Positions 52,814 to 60,875 of a DNA stretch of 64,000 nt are shown in pieces. The stretch covers positions 1 to 64,000 of the forward strand of contig NZ_JAFMPK010000005.1 in assembly GCF_017349295.1 (NCBI RefSeq), in the 5' to 3' direction. The position numbers were made by a program, and so were the translations under genes. Within the stretch, counting starts at the first letter, position 1. Each line of letters starts with the position of its first letter. Source of the stretch: Myceligenerans salitolerans (GTDB taxonomy: Bacteria; Actinomycetota; Actinomycetes; Actinomycetales; Cellulomonadaceae). Under the pieces are notes generated by a model. That model searched no databases. It saw only the letters and a list, made by a program, of their open reading frames with translations, and was not told the origin of the DNA.

Positions 52814-53698
52814 ATGACGGAGCGGAACACCGAGCTGGCCGACTTCCTGCGCCGCGCACGCAGCCAGTGCGACGCCTCCCGGGCGGGGCTGCCCGCCGAC
52901 GGGCGCGTCCGGCGGGTGCCGGGACTGCGGCGTGAGGAGGTGGCGTTCTTGGCCGGGGTCTCGACGGACTACTACGCGCGCCTGGAGCAGGGCCGTCGGA
53001 TCGTGCCCTCGCCGTCCGTGGTGGACGCCGTCGGAAGGGCTCTGGGCCTGGACGCGGCGGGCCGGGCCCATCTCGCCGACCTGATCGGGCTCGGCGGCGG
53101 GGCCGCGCCGCTGCGGTCCCGGGCGGTGCAGCGCGTTCGTCCCGGCCTGTACCAGCTGTTGGACGCGCTGTCCGACGTGCCGGTCCTGGTGCTCGGGCGT
53201 CGTGCCGACGTACTGGCCCAGAACCGGATGGGCAAAGCACTGTTCGCCGACTTCGAGCGGTTCCCGGCCACCGGGCGCAACTACGCCCGGTGGCTGCTGC
53301 TGGACGACGAGGCGCGGTCGCTGTTCGTGGACTGGGAGGAGCAGGCGCGGACCGCGGTGCAGAGTCTTCGCCTGGAGGCGGGCAACGATCCGGCCGACCG
53401 TGCGACGGCTGAACTGATCGCCGACCTGCGCCGGTCCAGTGCCGAGTTCGGCACGTGGTGGGACGAGCACCGGGTCAACCAGCGCACTCACGGCTCCAAG
53501 CAGCTGCGTCATCCGGTGGTCGGGGACCTGACCGTCGAGTACGAGACCCTGACCCTCCCGGGCGACGCAGACGTCACGCTCTATGCGTACTCGGCCGAGG
53601 CCGGGTCGCCGTCGGAGAGGGCACTGGCGCTCCTGGCGAGCTGGTCGCTGTCCGGCGGCAGCCCTTCCCCGCAGGGCACGGGGGCCGGGACCGCGTGA
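52814..53698 (+). CDS. Xre regulator with MmyB-like ligand domain
   Basis: 294 residues. N-terminal HTH (ELADFLRRARSQCDAS, RVPGLRREEVAFLAGVSTDYYARLEQGRR) and a C-terminal PAS-like MmyB domain (LSDVPVLVLGRRADVLAQNRMGKALF). This is a common actinobacterial family that usually regulates a divergent oxidoreductase gene; here an SDR gene lies 179 bp away. ATG 52814 has no SD; GAGAAT ends 6 nt upstream, so it may be leaderless. Confidence 0.92.
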   Translation: MTERNTELADFLRRARSQCDASRAGLPADGRVRRVPGLRREEVAFLAGVSTDYYARLEQGRRIVPSPSVVDAVGRALGLDAAGRAHLADLIGLGGGAAPLRSRAVQRVRPGLYQLLDALSDVPVLVLGRRADVLAQNRMGKALFADFERFPATGRNYARWLLLDDEARSLFVDWEEQARTAVQSLRLEAGNDPADRATAELIADLRRSSAEFGTWWDEHRVNQRTHGSKQLRHPVVGDLTVEYETLTLPGDADVTLYAYSAEAGSPSERALALLASWSLSGGSPSPQGTGAGTA

Positions 53699-53754
53699 CG
53701 CGGGGGAGCTCGCCTCCTTCGCCGGCCGTGTCGACGGCTGTGACCTGAGTCGCC

Positions 53755-53782
53755 CCATCCGGAAGCCTTCCGGCCTCGAACC
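53755..53782 (+). promoter_or_regulatory. Candidate SigK promoter of sigK-rskA
   Basis: CCATCC (53755-53760), 16-bp spacer, CGAACC (53777-53782), then about 46 nt to the sigK GTG. The same motif with the same spacing precedes the FAS1 lipoprotein gene. Confidence 0.75.
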
Positions 53783-53828
53783 CTGGGTGCGGACCCGGAC
53801 GGAGGTGCATGTAGGGCAGACTGAGGCG

Positions 53829-54410
53829 GTGGCATCACCACCCGTTCGGACCTCGTCGCGCGACGCCGTCGACGCGATGCTCGCGGCCTGCGCCGGGGGC
53901 GACCCCGAGTCGTTCACGCCCGTGTACGACGCTCTGGGGCCGGTAGCCTACGGCACGGCCCTCGGCGTACTGCGTGATCCCGACCATGCGGCGGAAGTGA
54001 CCCAGGAGGTGATGGTGGAGGTGTGGCAGACAGCGACTCGGTTCGACCCGGCACGGGGCTCCGCCCGCACCTGGGTCGCGACGCTCGCGCGGCGTCGCGC
54101 GGTCGACCGTGTGCGGTCGGAGCAGTCCCGGCGTGACCGGGACCAGCGTGACACGGACCTGCGCACGGCGGATCCCGGCCGCGACGTCGTGGCCGAGGAC
54201 GTCGAGCGGCGCCTGGAGGGTTCCGCCGTGCGGCGCTGCATCGAAGGGCTGACGCCCACGCAGCGCGAGGCGGTCGTCGCCGCCTACTACGGCGGCTACA
54301 CCTACCGCGAGGTGGCCGAGAAGCTCGACGCCGCCCTGCCCACGGTGAAGAGCCGGATCCGTGACGGGCTCAACCGGCTGCGTGACTGCCTGGGGGTGCG
54401 TCATGTCTGA
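53829..54410 (+). CDS. sigK: ECF RNA polymerase sigma factor, SigK type
   Basis: 193 residues. Sigma region 2 (ESFTPVYDALGPVAYGTALGVLRDPDHAAEVTQEVMVEVWQ, RGSARTWVATLARRRAVDRVR) and region 4 (LTPTQREAVVAAYYGGYTYREVAEKL, TVKSRIRDGLNRLR). The best match in memory is SigK of mycobacteria. GTG 53829 is taken because upstream sequence is GC-shadow; a weak GAGG lies before it. Overlaps the rskA ATG by 8 bp. A CCATCC-N16-CGAACC promoter indicates autoregulation. Confidence 0.92.
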   Translation: MASPPVRTSSRDAVDAMLAACAGGDPESFTPVYDALGPVAYGTALGVLRDPDHAAEVTQEVMVEVWQTATRFDPARGSARTWVATLARRRAVDRVRSEQSRRDRDQRDTDLRTADPGRDVVAEDVERRLEGSAVRRCIEGLTPTQREAVVAAYYGGYTYREVAEKLDAALPTVKSRIRDGLNRLRDCLGVRHV

Positions 54411-55248
54411 CGAGACCGCGGGTACCCCGCAGGACCCGCGCGACGACGTGCGCGACCTCCTGCCCGGGTACGCCCTGGACGCCCTCGACGAGCAGGAGCG
54501 CCGGTCCGTCGACCAGCTGCTCGAGGTGGACGCCGACGCCCGCCGGGCGCTCGCTGAGTACCAGGACGTCGTCGCGGCGTTCGCCGTCGAGGCCGAGCCG
54601 CCCGCCGCCGTGCGCGCGAGCGTGCTCGAACGGATCCGGACGACGCCTCAGGCGGAGGCTCCCGCCGCGCGAGCCCCCGAACCGCCGCACGGGCACGGCT
54701 CCGGGGCCACGGGAGCGTCGTCCGCACCCCGGCGGCAGGTGGCCGGCGGTGGACCGGACGCCGGGGGCGACGTCGTACAGCTCGACGACCTGCGCCGACG
54801 GCGCGTGCGCCGGTGGGGCACCGCGCTGGCTTCGGTCGCCGCCGCCGTCGCGATCGCCGTTCCGACGGCCATCGCCGTCCAGGTGTCCGCCGAGCGCGAC
54901 CGCATGCGGGAGCAGGTGGAAGCCGTGTCAGAGTTGCTCGGGAACCCGGACAGCGCCATTCTCAGGAGTGCCGTCGAGGGCGGCGGCCAGGCCGCGGTGC
55001 TCGTCGCCGGGGAGGACATGTTCTTCCACGCCGAAGGACTTCCCGACCCCGGTGAGGGCCGCGCCTACCAGCTCTGGGTGGTCGCCGCGGATGGCAGCGT
55101 GTCGTCGGCGGGGGTGCTCGACCTGCGCGGCGGCGAGACGTCGTCGTTGGTGCGGGCGTCCGACGGCGTCGGCATGGCCGTGACGATCGAGCCGGACGCC
55201 GGTTCGGAGCAGCCGACCACGGACCCGCTCGTCGTTCTCGGCGCCTGA
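54403..55248 (+). CDS. rskA: Anti-sigma-K factor RskA
   Basis: 281 residues. Cytoplasmic anti-sigma part (LPGYALDALDEQERRSVDQLLEVD), an Ala/Pro/His-rich linker, one membrane helix (about 138-160) and an external RskA C-terminal domain (AEGLPDPGEGRAYQLWVVA, SAGVLDLRGG). It holds SigK at the membrane until cut by regulated proteolysis, as known in mycobacteria. ATG 54403 overlaps sigK by 8 bp, so the two are made together. Confidence 0.93.
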   Translation: MSDETAGTPQDPRDDVRDLLPGYALDALDEQERRSVDQLLEVDADARRALAEYQDVVAAFAVEAEPPAAVRASVLERIRTTPQAEAPAARAPEPPHGHGSGATGASSAPRRQVAGGGPDAGGDVVQLDDLRRRRVRRWGTALASVAAAVAIAVPTAIAVQVSAERDRMREQVEAVSELLGNPDSAILRSAVEGGGQAAVLVAGEDMFFHAEGLPDPGEGRAYQLWVVAADGSVSSAGVLDLRGGETSSLVRASDGVGMAVTIEPDAGSEQPTTDPLVVLGA

Positions 55249-55267
55249 CGCACGTCTCGGTACGAGC

Positions 55268-55300
55268 GAAGAGCGCCTGTCCGGTGGACAGGCGCTCTTC
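55268..55300. terminator. Bidirectional terminator between rskA and the FAS1 gene
   Basis: Perfect 15-bp stem GAAGAGCGCCTGTCC / GGACAGGCGCTCTTC with a GGT loop; 20 nt after rskA. Converging genes. Confidence 0.8.
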
Positions 55301-55367
55301 GTCGCTCCGGCCCGGAGGCGTGGGGCCGCCGCGGCCGCCCCGCCCGGCGGGACGGCCGCGGAGCGGA

Positions 55368-56051
55368 TCAGGAGGAGGGCAGGAGGACCGAGTCGATCAG
55401 GTAGACGGTGGCGTTCTGCGTCATGACGCCGCCGCAGATGACGTTGGCGTCGTTCACCATGAGCTCGTCGCCGCCGCCGGTCACCTCGACGGTCCCGCCC
55501 TGGACCGTGGTCTGCTCGCCGACCACCTGGTCGGGCGTGAGCTGCCCGGGCACCACGTGGTAGGTGAGGATGCCCGTGAGCATGTCGGCATCCTCGGACA
55601 GGGTGTCCATCGTGTCGGCGTCGATGGCCTCGAACGCCTCGTTCACGGGGGCGAAGACGGTGAACTCGTCGCCGTTCAGCGTGTCCACCAGGTCCACGTC
55701 AGGGTTCACCTCGCCACTCACGGCCGCGACGAGCGTGGTCAGGAGCGGGTTGTTCGAGGCGGCGACGGCGACCGGGTCGGTGGACATCCCGGTGATGGAG
55801 CCGGCGCCGTCCGGCACCTGTTCCGCGTAGTCGGTGCAGCCCGGCCCGACGAGGTTCGCGGCCGGGTCCGCCATGTCCTCACCCGTGTCCTCCGTCTCCT
55901 CGCTCATGTCCTCCTCCTCCGCCGACTCCTCGGCGGCGGTCTCCTCGGACCCGGCCGCACCGTCGTCGCCCGAACTGCACGCGGCGAGGCCGAGCACGGA
56001 CACGAGTGCCAGGCCGACGACGGCGCGAGAGGTGCGGGTGCGAGCGTTCAT
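55368..56051 (-). CDS. Fasciclin (FAS1) domain lipoprotein, MPT70/MPT83-like
   Basis: 227 residues. Lipoprotein signal with lipobox LAAC (22-25), an acidic Glu/Asp linker (28-62), then one FAS1 domain (NPLLTTLVAAVSGEVNPDVDLVDTLNGDEFTVFAPVNEAFEAI, LTYHVVPGQLT, NATVYLIDSVLLP). Homologues MPT70 and MPT83 are the main SigK targets in Mycobacterium tuberculosis complex. Start ATG 56051 follows a GAGAG SD. Its CCATCC-N16-CGAACC promoter matches that of sigK. Confidence 0.93.
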   Translation of the reverse strand: MNARTRTSRAVVGLALVSVLGLAACSSGDDGAAGSEETAAEESAEEEDMSEETEDTGEDMADPAANLVGPGCTDYAEQVPDGAGSITGMSTDPVAVAASNNPLLTTLVAAVSGEVNPDVDLVDTLNGDEFTVFAPVNEAFEAIDADTMDTLSEDADMLTGILTYHVVPGQLTPDQVVGEQTTVQGGTVEVTGGGDELMVNDANVICGGVMTQNATVYLIDSVLLPSS

Positions 56052-56102
56052 GATTCTCTCCTCAAGGTCGCCGCCCCGCGGGACACGGGGCGTCTTGCCC
56101 CT

Positions 56103-56130
56103 GGTTCGGAGCCGGGGCCACGACGGATGG
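56103..56130 (-). promoter_or_regulatory. Candidate SigK promoter of the FAS1 lipoprotein
   Basis: On the minus strand CCATCC (56125-56130), 16-bp spacer, CGAACC (56103-56108); 51 nt to the ATG. Twin of the sigK promoter at 53755-53782. Confidence 0.75.
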
Positions 56131-56185
56131 GATCGGATCATGATCGGTTCCGCGGACCAGGGCGGTCCCCCCGATCCGTACCGGC

Positions 56186-57073
56186 TCAGGACGTCGCGGC
56201 GGCCAGCGCCCGGACGATCGCGATCTGGTCCAGCTCGCCGAGGCCGGCGGCGACGGCATCGTCGTACACGCGGACCGCGGCGTCGGTCAGCGGTGCGGGT
56301 ATGCCGTGCGACGCGGCATGGTCGGCGATGAGCCGCGCGTTCTTCCCGACGTCGCGGACGGAGGCCTGAGGGCCGAGGTCTCCGCCGGCGAGCTTGGCGG
56401 TCTTGATCCGCGAGATCGGTGAGGCCATCTGGCTGGTGTCGACGATGGCGCGCAGGGTGCCGAGATCCAGTCCGCACCGCTCGGCGAACGCCATCGCCTC
56501 GGCCAGGCCGGTGATCGAGGCGACGAGGAACGTGTTCACGGCGAGCTTCATCGTCAGGGCGCCCGGAACCGGCCCGCACGCGTGGATCCGGGAGCACATC
56601 GCCTCGAGGACCGGGCGGACCAGCTCCACGGCGTCCGGGTCACCCGAGACCATGGCGAGCAGCTCACCGGCCTCGGCCGGCACCCGGGAGCCCGAGACGG
56701 GCGCCTCGACGTAGGCGCCGCCGGCGGCGACGAGGTCACGTTCGAGGGCGGCGGACCACGCCGGTGCGGTCGTGCCCATCGTCACCACGACCGTGTCCCG
56801 GACGAGGCCGGAGAACCGGTCGTCGCCGCGGCCCAGCACCTCGTCCACCGCGTCCTCGGTCGCGAGCATGCAGACCACGATCCGGCAGCGGGTGAACACA
56901 TCCTCCACCGACGCGGCCGCCAGGGCGCCGTCGCGCACCAGGCCGTCGACCTTCGACCTGGTGCGGTTCCAGACCACCAGGCGGGTTCCGGACCGCAGGA
57001 GGTTGCGTGCCATGGGCTCGCCCATCGTGCCCGCCCCGAGGAACCCGACCGTGCCCTGCCTCTCGTTCTCCAT
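56186..57073 (-). CDS. 6-phosphogluconate dehydrogenase-family (beta-hydroxyacid) dehydrogenase
   Basis: 295 residues. N-terminal NAD(P) fold with FLGAGTMGEPMARNLL (GxGxMG) and VVWNRTRSK; substrate/catalytic segments EAPVSGSR and MKLAVNTFL (Lys). Belongs to the 3-hydroxyisobutyrate/tartronate semialdehyde reductase group; the true substrate is unknown. ATG 57073 (MENERQGTVGFLG) is chosen because upstream codons are out-of-family; CACACT ends 6 nt before it. Confidence 0.9.
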   Translation of the reverse strand: MENERQGTVGFLGAGTMGEPMARNLLRSGTRLVVWNRTRSKVDGLVRDGALAAASVEDVFTRCRIVVCMLATEDAVDEVLGRGDDRFSGLVRDTVVVTMGTTAPAWSAALERDLVAAGGAYVEAPVSGSRVPAEAGELLAMVSGDPDAVELVRPVLEAMCSRIHACGPVPGALTMKLAVNTFLVASITGLAEAMAFAERCGLDLGTLRAIVDTSQMASPISRIKTAKLAGGDLGPQASVRDVGKNARLIADHAASHGIPAPLTDAAVRVYDDAVAAGLGELDQIAIVRALAAATS

Positions 57074-57146
57074 GGCCGGAGTGTGCGTCGCCGCCCCGGC
57101 GCGGGTCGATAGCCAATCGGCGGTCGGTGGCCGTGTGGTCCGGTCG

Positions 57147-58385
57147 CTACCGCGCGGCCGGGCCCGGCGGGAACTCGGGCCGTTCGAACTGGTCGTTGAT
57201 GCGCAGCCGGACCGTGGTGTCCATCGCCATGAGCTTCTTGGAGGCGCCACGGTGGGTGACGTCGGAGATGTCGGTCACCACGTAGCCGAGCTCGCCGTGG
57301 GTGGCGAGCATCTGACCCTCGATGTTGGCCCCGTGGTCGGCGAAGATCTGGTTGACCTGGGCCAGCACGCCCGGCACGTTGCGGTGCAGCAGGGCGATCC
57401 GGCCCGTCCCGGTGTGTTCCAGCTGGAGCGCCGGCAGGTTGACCGACAGCATCGTGGACCCGGTGGTGACGTAGTCCCGCAGCTTCTTCGACACGAACTG
57501 GCCGATCGCCTCCTGGGCCTCCTCGGTGGACCCGCCGACGTGCGGCGTGAGGATGACGTTCGGCAGGCCGCGCAGCACCGAGTCGAACGGGTCGCCCGAC
57601 TTCTTCGGCTCCGAGGGGAACACGTCGATCGCGGCACCCGCCAGATGCCCGGACAGGATGTTCTCGCGCAGCGCCTCGACGTCCACCACGAACCCGCGGG
57701 ACAGGTTGAGGAAGATCGCCCCCGGCTTCATCGCGGCGAAGTGCTGGGGCCCGAACATGCCGGCGTTCCCCGCCCGCCCGTCGACGTGCAGGGTCACGAC
57801 GTCCGCCGCAGCGAGCAGCTCCTCCAGCGTCTCCGCGCGGCGTGCGTTGCCGAGCGCGAGCTTCTCCTCCAGGTCGTAGAAGACCACGGACATGCCGAGG
57901 TTCTCCGCGAGCACCGACAGCTGCGAACCGATGTTGCCGTAGCCGACGATCCCGAGCGTGCGGCCCCGGACCTCGTGCGACCCGGTCGCGGACTTCTCCC
58001 ACACCCCGGCGTGCAGCGCCTTGTCGCGCTCGGGCAGCCGGCGGGTGAGCCCGATGATCTCGGCGATGGCCAGCTCGACCACCGATCGCGTGTTGGAGAA
58101 CGGCGCGTTGAACGCGGCGATGCCCCGGCGGGCGGCGGCGGCGAGGTCGATCTGGTTGGTCCCGATGCTGAACGCGCCGACGGCCAGGAGGGAGTCGGTG
58201 GAGGCCAGCACCCGCTCGGTCACCTGGGTCTTGGACCGGATGCCGAGCAGGTGGACGCCGTCGAGGGCGGCGATCAGCTCGTCCTCGTCCAGGGCGCCCT
58301 TGCGGGTGTCCACCTCGAAGCCCGCGGCCTCGAGGTTCGTGGCGGCGCCGGGGTGGATGTTCTCGAGCAGGAGGGCACGGTGCAC
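57147..58385 (-). CDS. serA: D-3-phosphoglycerate dehydrogenase
   Basis: First step of serine synthesis. 412 residues, the E. coli-like form: NAD motif GYGNIG (148-153), catalytic Arg/Glu/His set (NLSRGFVVDVEAL, TPHVGGST) and a C-terminal ACT domain (GRIALLHRNVPGVLAQVNQIFADHGANIEG) for serine feedback. It lacks the extra ASB domain typical of long actinobacterial SerA, so it may have been acquired or be the second of two (inference). GTG 58385; CACGAT ends 6 nt upstream. Confidence 0.95.
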   Translation of the reverse strand: MHRALLLENIHPGAATNLEAAGFEVDTRKGALDEDELIAALDGVHLLGIRSKTQVTERVLASTDSLLAVGAFSIGTNQIDLAAAARRGIAAFNAPFSNTRSVVELAIAEIIGLTRRLPERDKALHAGVWEKSATGSHEVRGRTLGIVGYGNIGSQLSVLAENLGMSVVFYDLEEKLALGNARRAETLEELLAAADVVTLHVDGRAGNAGMFGPQHFAAMKPGAIFLNLSRGFVVDVEALRENILSGHLAGAAIDVFPSEPKKSGDPFDSVLRGLPNVILTPHVGGSTEEAQEAIGQFVSKKLRDYVTTGSTMLSVNLPALQLEHTGTGRIALLHRNVPGVLAQVNQIFADHGANIEGQMLATHGELGYVVTDISDVTHRGASKKLMAMDTTVRLRINDQFERPEFPPGPAAR

Positions 58386-58455
58386 GGAGACATCGTGCGC
58401 GGTGCCGCTTCCTGAGACAACCGTGTCCCGTGATCCGGACGGCCCGTGGCCCGGG

Positions 58456-60711
58456 CTACCCGGTGAACCCCTCCGGCAGCTCCTCGGCGTGGACGACGAC
58501 GAGCCGCTGGGTGGGCCGTGTCATCGCCACGTACAGGTCGCTGAGCCCGCCCGGCCCGGCGGCGATCCGTCGCGGCTCCACGAGCACCACGGCGTCGAAC
58601 TCGAGCCCCTTCGTCTCGTGCGGGCTGAGAACCGTGACCTGGCGGTCCTCGGCCCGCTGGGCGGCGATGCGTTCCGCCTCCGAGGTACCGAGCGCGGCCG
58701 GCAGTGCGGCGGCCACGGCCTCCGCGACGTCGTGGGTGCGCTCCGCCAGGGTCACCACGGCGACACGGCCCGCCTCCGGCTCGACGAACTCCTTGGCGAG
58801 GGTCGCCGCCTCGTCCGCGACGTCCGTCGCCGCGACCTCGGCGCCGTGCACCCGCACGAGGGCGAGGGCGTGCTCCACCTCGCGCGCCGCCACGAGATCG
58901 CTGACGGGCAGGCCACCCGCCCGGGCGACGCGCTGGGCGGCGTCGGCGACGGCCGCCGGGGTGCGGTAGGAGACGGTCAGCTCGGCGAGCCGCCAGCTCT
59001 CCCGCAGCAGCGGCCCGAGCATGGTGGACCAGTCGCGGGCGCCGGCGGGCGAGGCGGTCTGGGCGACGTCGCCGACGATGGTCATCGACCGGGTCGGTAC
59101 CCGCCGCGTGAGGGCGTGCCACGCCATGGGCGACAGCTCCTGCGCCTCGTCCACGACGACGTGCCCGAACGTCCACCGGCGGTCCGCGGCGGCACGCTCC
59201 GCCGTCGTGAGCGACGGCCCGGAGGTGGTGAACCGCGCGGCCAGCGTCTCGGCGTCGACCTGGATCATCGTGTTCGCCGCGCCCGAGGCCAGCACGCTGC
59301 GCGCGTGTTCCAGGGCCTCCGCCTCGGCGGCCGCGGCCTGCGCCGCCTCGGCCCGGGCGAGCGCGTCGTCCTCGCCGAGCAGCTCGTACGCCTCGTCGAG
59401 CAGAGGTACGTCCGACTCGGTCCAGGCGCTGCCCGGAGCACGCCGCAGGAGCGCACGGTCCCCCTCGCTCAGTTCCGGCGCCGCCTCGGCCAGCCGGTGC
59501 GGCTTGGCGTAGAGGTCCTCCAGCAGCTTCTCCGGCGTGATCGGGAACCAGGCCAGGTTGAGTGCCACGCGAACGTCCCGGTGCTCCCGCAGCTCCTCGA
59601 CGAGAGCCGCCCGGTCCTCGGCGGCGAGCCGGGTGCCGTCGACGTCACGGATCTGGTCGGCCAGGCGTCCCAGCATGTCCTTGACGAACGTGGTCCGCGC
59701 CTCGTTGTGCGGTTTGTGCGACCTGCGCGCGCGGGCGATCGCGTCCCGTACGTCCCCGCGCCGGATCACGTAGTCGTGGCCCTCGACCCGTACCGGGAGA
59801 TCGGCTGCCGGCACCCGCTCCCGTGCGCGGACGGCCCGCCGGATCACCCGGCGCCACAGCGGGCGGCCCTTGACCCGCGCGACGGCGGGCTCGTCCACGC
59901 CGGAGGCCTCGACGCCCGGGATCAGTTCGGCGATCGTCGTGGCCACCACGCCGGTCTCGCCGAGGGACGGGAGGACCTGGTCGATGTATCGCAGGAACGC
60001 GCGGTTCGGCCCGACGAGCAGCACCCCCGACCGCTCCAGCAGCCGGCGGTGGGCGTACAGCAGGTAGGCGGCACGGTGCAGCGCCACCGCGGTCTTGCCG
60101 GTACCCGGGCCGCCCTGGACCACGAGGGCGCCGGTGAGCTGCGACCGGATGATCCGGTCCTGCTCGGCCTGGATGGTCGCGACGATGTCGGTCATCCGGC
60201 CGGTGCGCCCGCTCGCCATCGCGGCCAGCAGGGCACCCTCGCCGGACAGCGACTCCGCCTCGATGCCCGAGTCGAGGTCCAGCACCTCGTCCTCCAGCCC
60301 GGTCACCGTGCGCGCCTTGGTCACCAGGTGCCGCCGGCGCCGGACACCGGCGGGATGCAGGGCGGTCGCGCGGTAGAACGCCTCCGCTGCGGGAGCGCGC
60401 CAGTCGGTCAGGATCCCGCGGTGCTCGGCGTCGTTCAGCCCGATACGGCCCACGTAGCGGACCTCGTCGCCCTCCAGGTCGAGACGGCCGAACGCGAGCC
60501 GGTCCTCGACGGCGTCGAGCTGTGCGGCACGGTCCTCGTACAGCGTGGCGAACGCGTCGCGCTCGCTGCGGTTCTGGTGCGTGCCGACCGCTCCCTGCAT
60601 GCGCACGTCACGCAGCCGGCGACGCGTCGCCTCGCGCAACTCGTCGAGGCGGGCATACAGGACGTCGACCACAGCCTGTTCGTGGCTCAACTCGTTCCCG
60701 ATACCGGTCAC
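58456..60711 (-). CDS. helD: HelD-like RNA polymerase recycling ATPase (UvrD-type)
   Basis: 751 residues. N-terminal coiled arm (EQAVVDVLYARLDELREATRRRL), then LTDWRAPAAEAFYRATALHPAGVRRRRHL, Walker A GGPGTGKT (200-207), VVVDEAQELSPMAWHAL (motif II), IVGDVAQTASPAGA and the C-terminal UvrD motifs (SPHETKGLEFDAVVLV, YVAMTRPTQRLVVVH). HelD pries stalled RNA polymerase off DNA; in mycobacteria it contributes to rifamycin tolerance. GTG 60711 has SD GGAGG. A GATAAT hexamer (60792-60797 on this strand) is a possible -10. Confidence 0.9.
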   Translation of the reverse strand: MTGIGNELSHEQAVVDVLYARLDELREATRRRLRDVRMQGAVGTHQNRSERDAFATLYEDRAAQLDAVEDRLAFGRLDLEGDEVRYVGRIGLNDAEHRGILTDWRAPAAEAFYRATALHPAGVRRRRHLVTKARTVTGLEDEVLDLDSGIEAESLSGEGALLAAMASGRTGRMTDIVATIQAEQDRIIRSQLTGALVVQGGPGTGKTAVALHRAAYLLYAHRRLLERSGVLLVGPNRAFLRYIDQVLPSLGETGVVATTIAELIPGVEASGVDEPAVARVKGRPLWRRVIRRAVRARERVPAADLPVRVEGHDYVIRRGDVRDAIARARRSHKPHNEARTTFVKDMLGRLADQIRDVDGTRLAAEDRAALVEELREHRDVRVALNLAWFPITPEKLLEDLYAKPHRLAEAAPELSEGDRALLRRAPGSAWTESDVPLLDEAYELLGEDDALARAEAAQAAAAEAEALEHARSVLASGAANTMIQVDAETLAARFTTSGPSLTTAERAAADRRWTFGHVVVDEAQELSPMAWHALTRRVPTRSMTIVGDVAQTASPAGARDWSTMLGPLLRESWRLAELTVSYRTPAAVADAAQRVARAGGLPVSDLVAAREVEHALALVRVHGAEVAATDVADEAATLAKEFVEPEAGRVAVVTLAERTHDVAEAVAAALPAALGTSEAERIAAQRAEDRQVTVLSPHETKGLEFDAVVLVEPRRIAAGPGGLSDLYVAMTRPTQRLVVVHAEELPEGFTG

Positions 60712-60862
60712 GCGGGGACCTCCGTGATCTTGGCCGGAGCGTTGCCGGGCCAGGGGTCGGTAAGGAATCGGTCGTGAAAGACCGGCCGACCATTATCCCC
60801 CGGAGGTCAAGAGGTCGGCGCCTTCACACGCTGGGGCGCTGACACGGCGAGGGAACCCTGCG

Positions 60863-60868
60863 TAGGAT
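60863..60868 (+). promoter_or_regulatory. -10 hexamer TAGGAT, leaderless start
   Basis: TAGGAT ends 7 nt before ATG 60876; no SD. Likely start of the whole signalling operon. Confidence 0.55.
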
Positions 60869-60875
60869 CGCCGCC

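Noticed and set aside
60782-60810. TTGACC followed by GATAATGG as a helD promoter
   Set aside because: The spacing between the two elements is about half the required 17 bp, so they cannot be one -35/-10 pair; only the GATAAT remains a weak -10 candidate.
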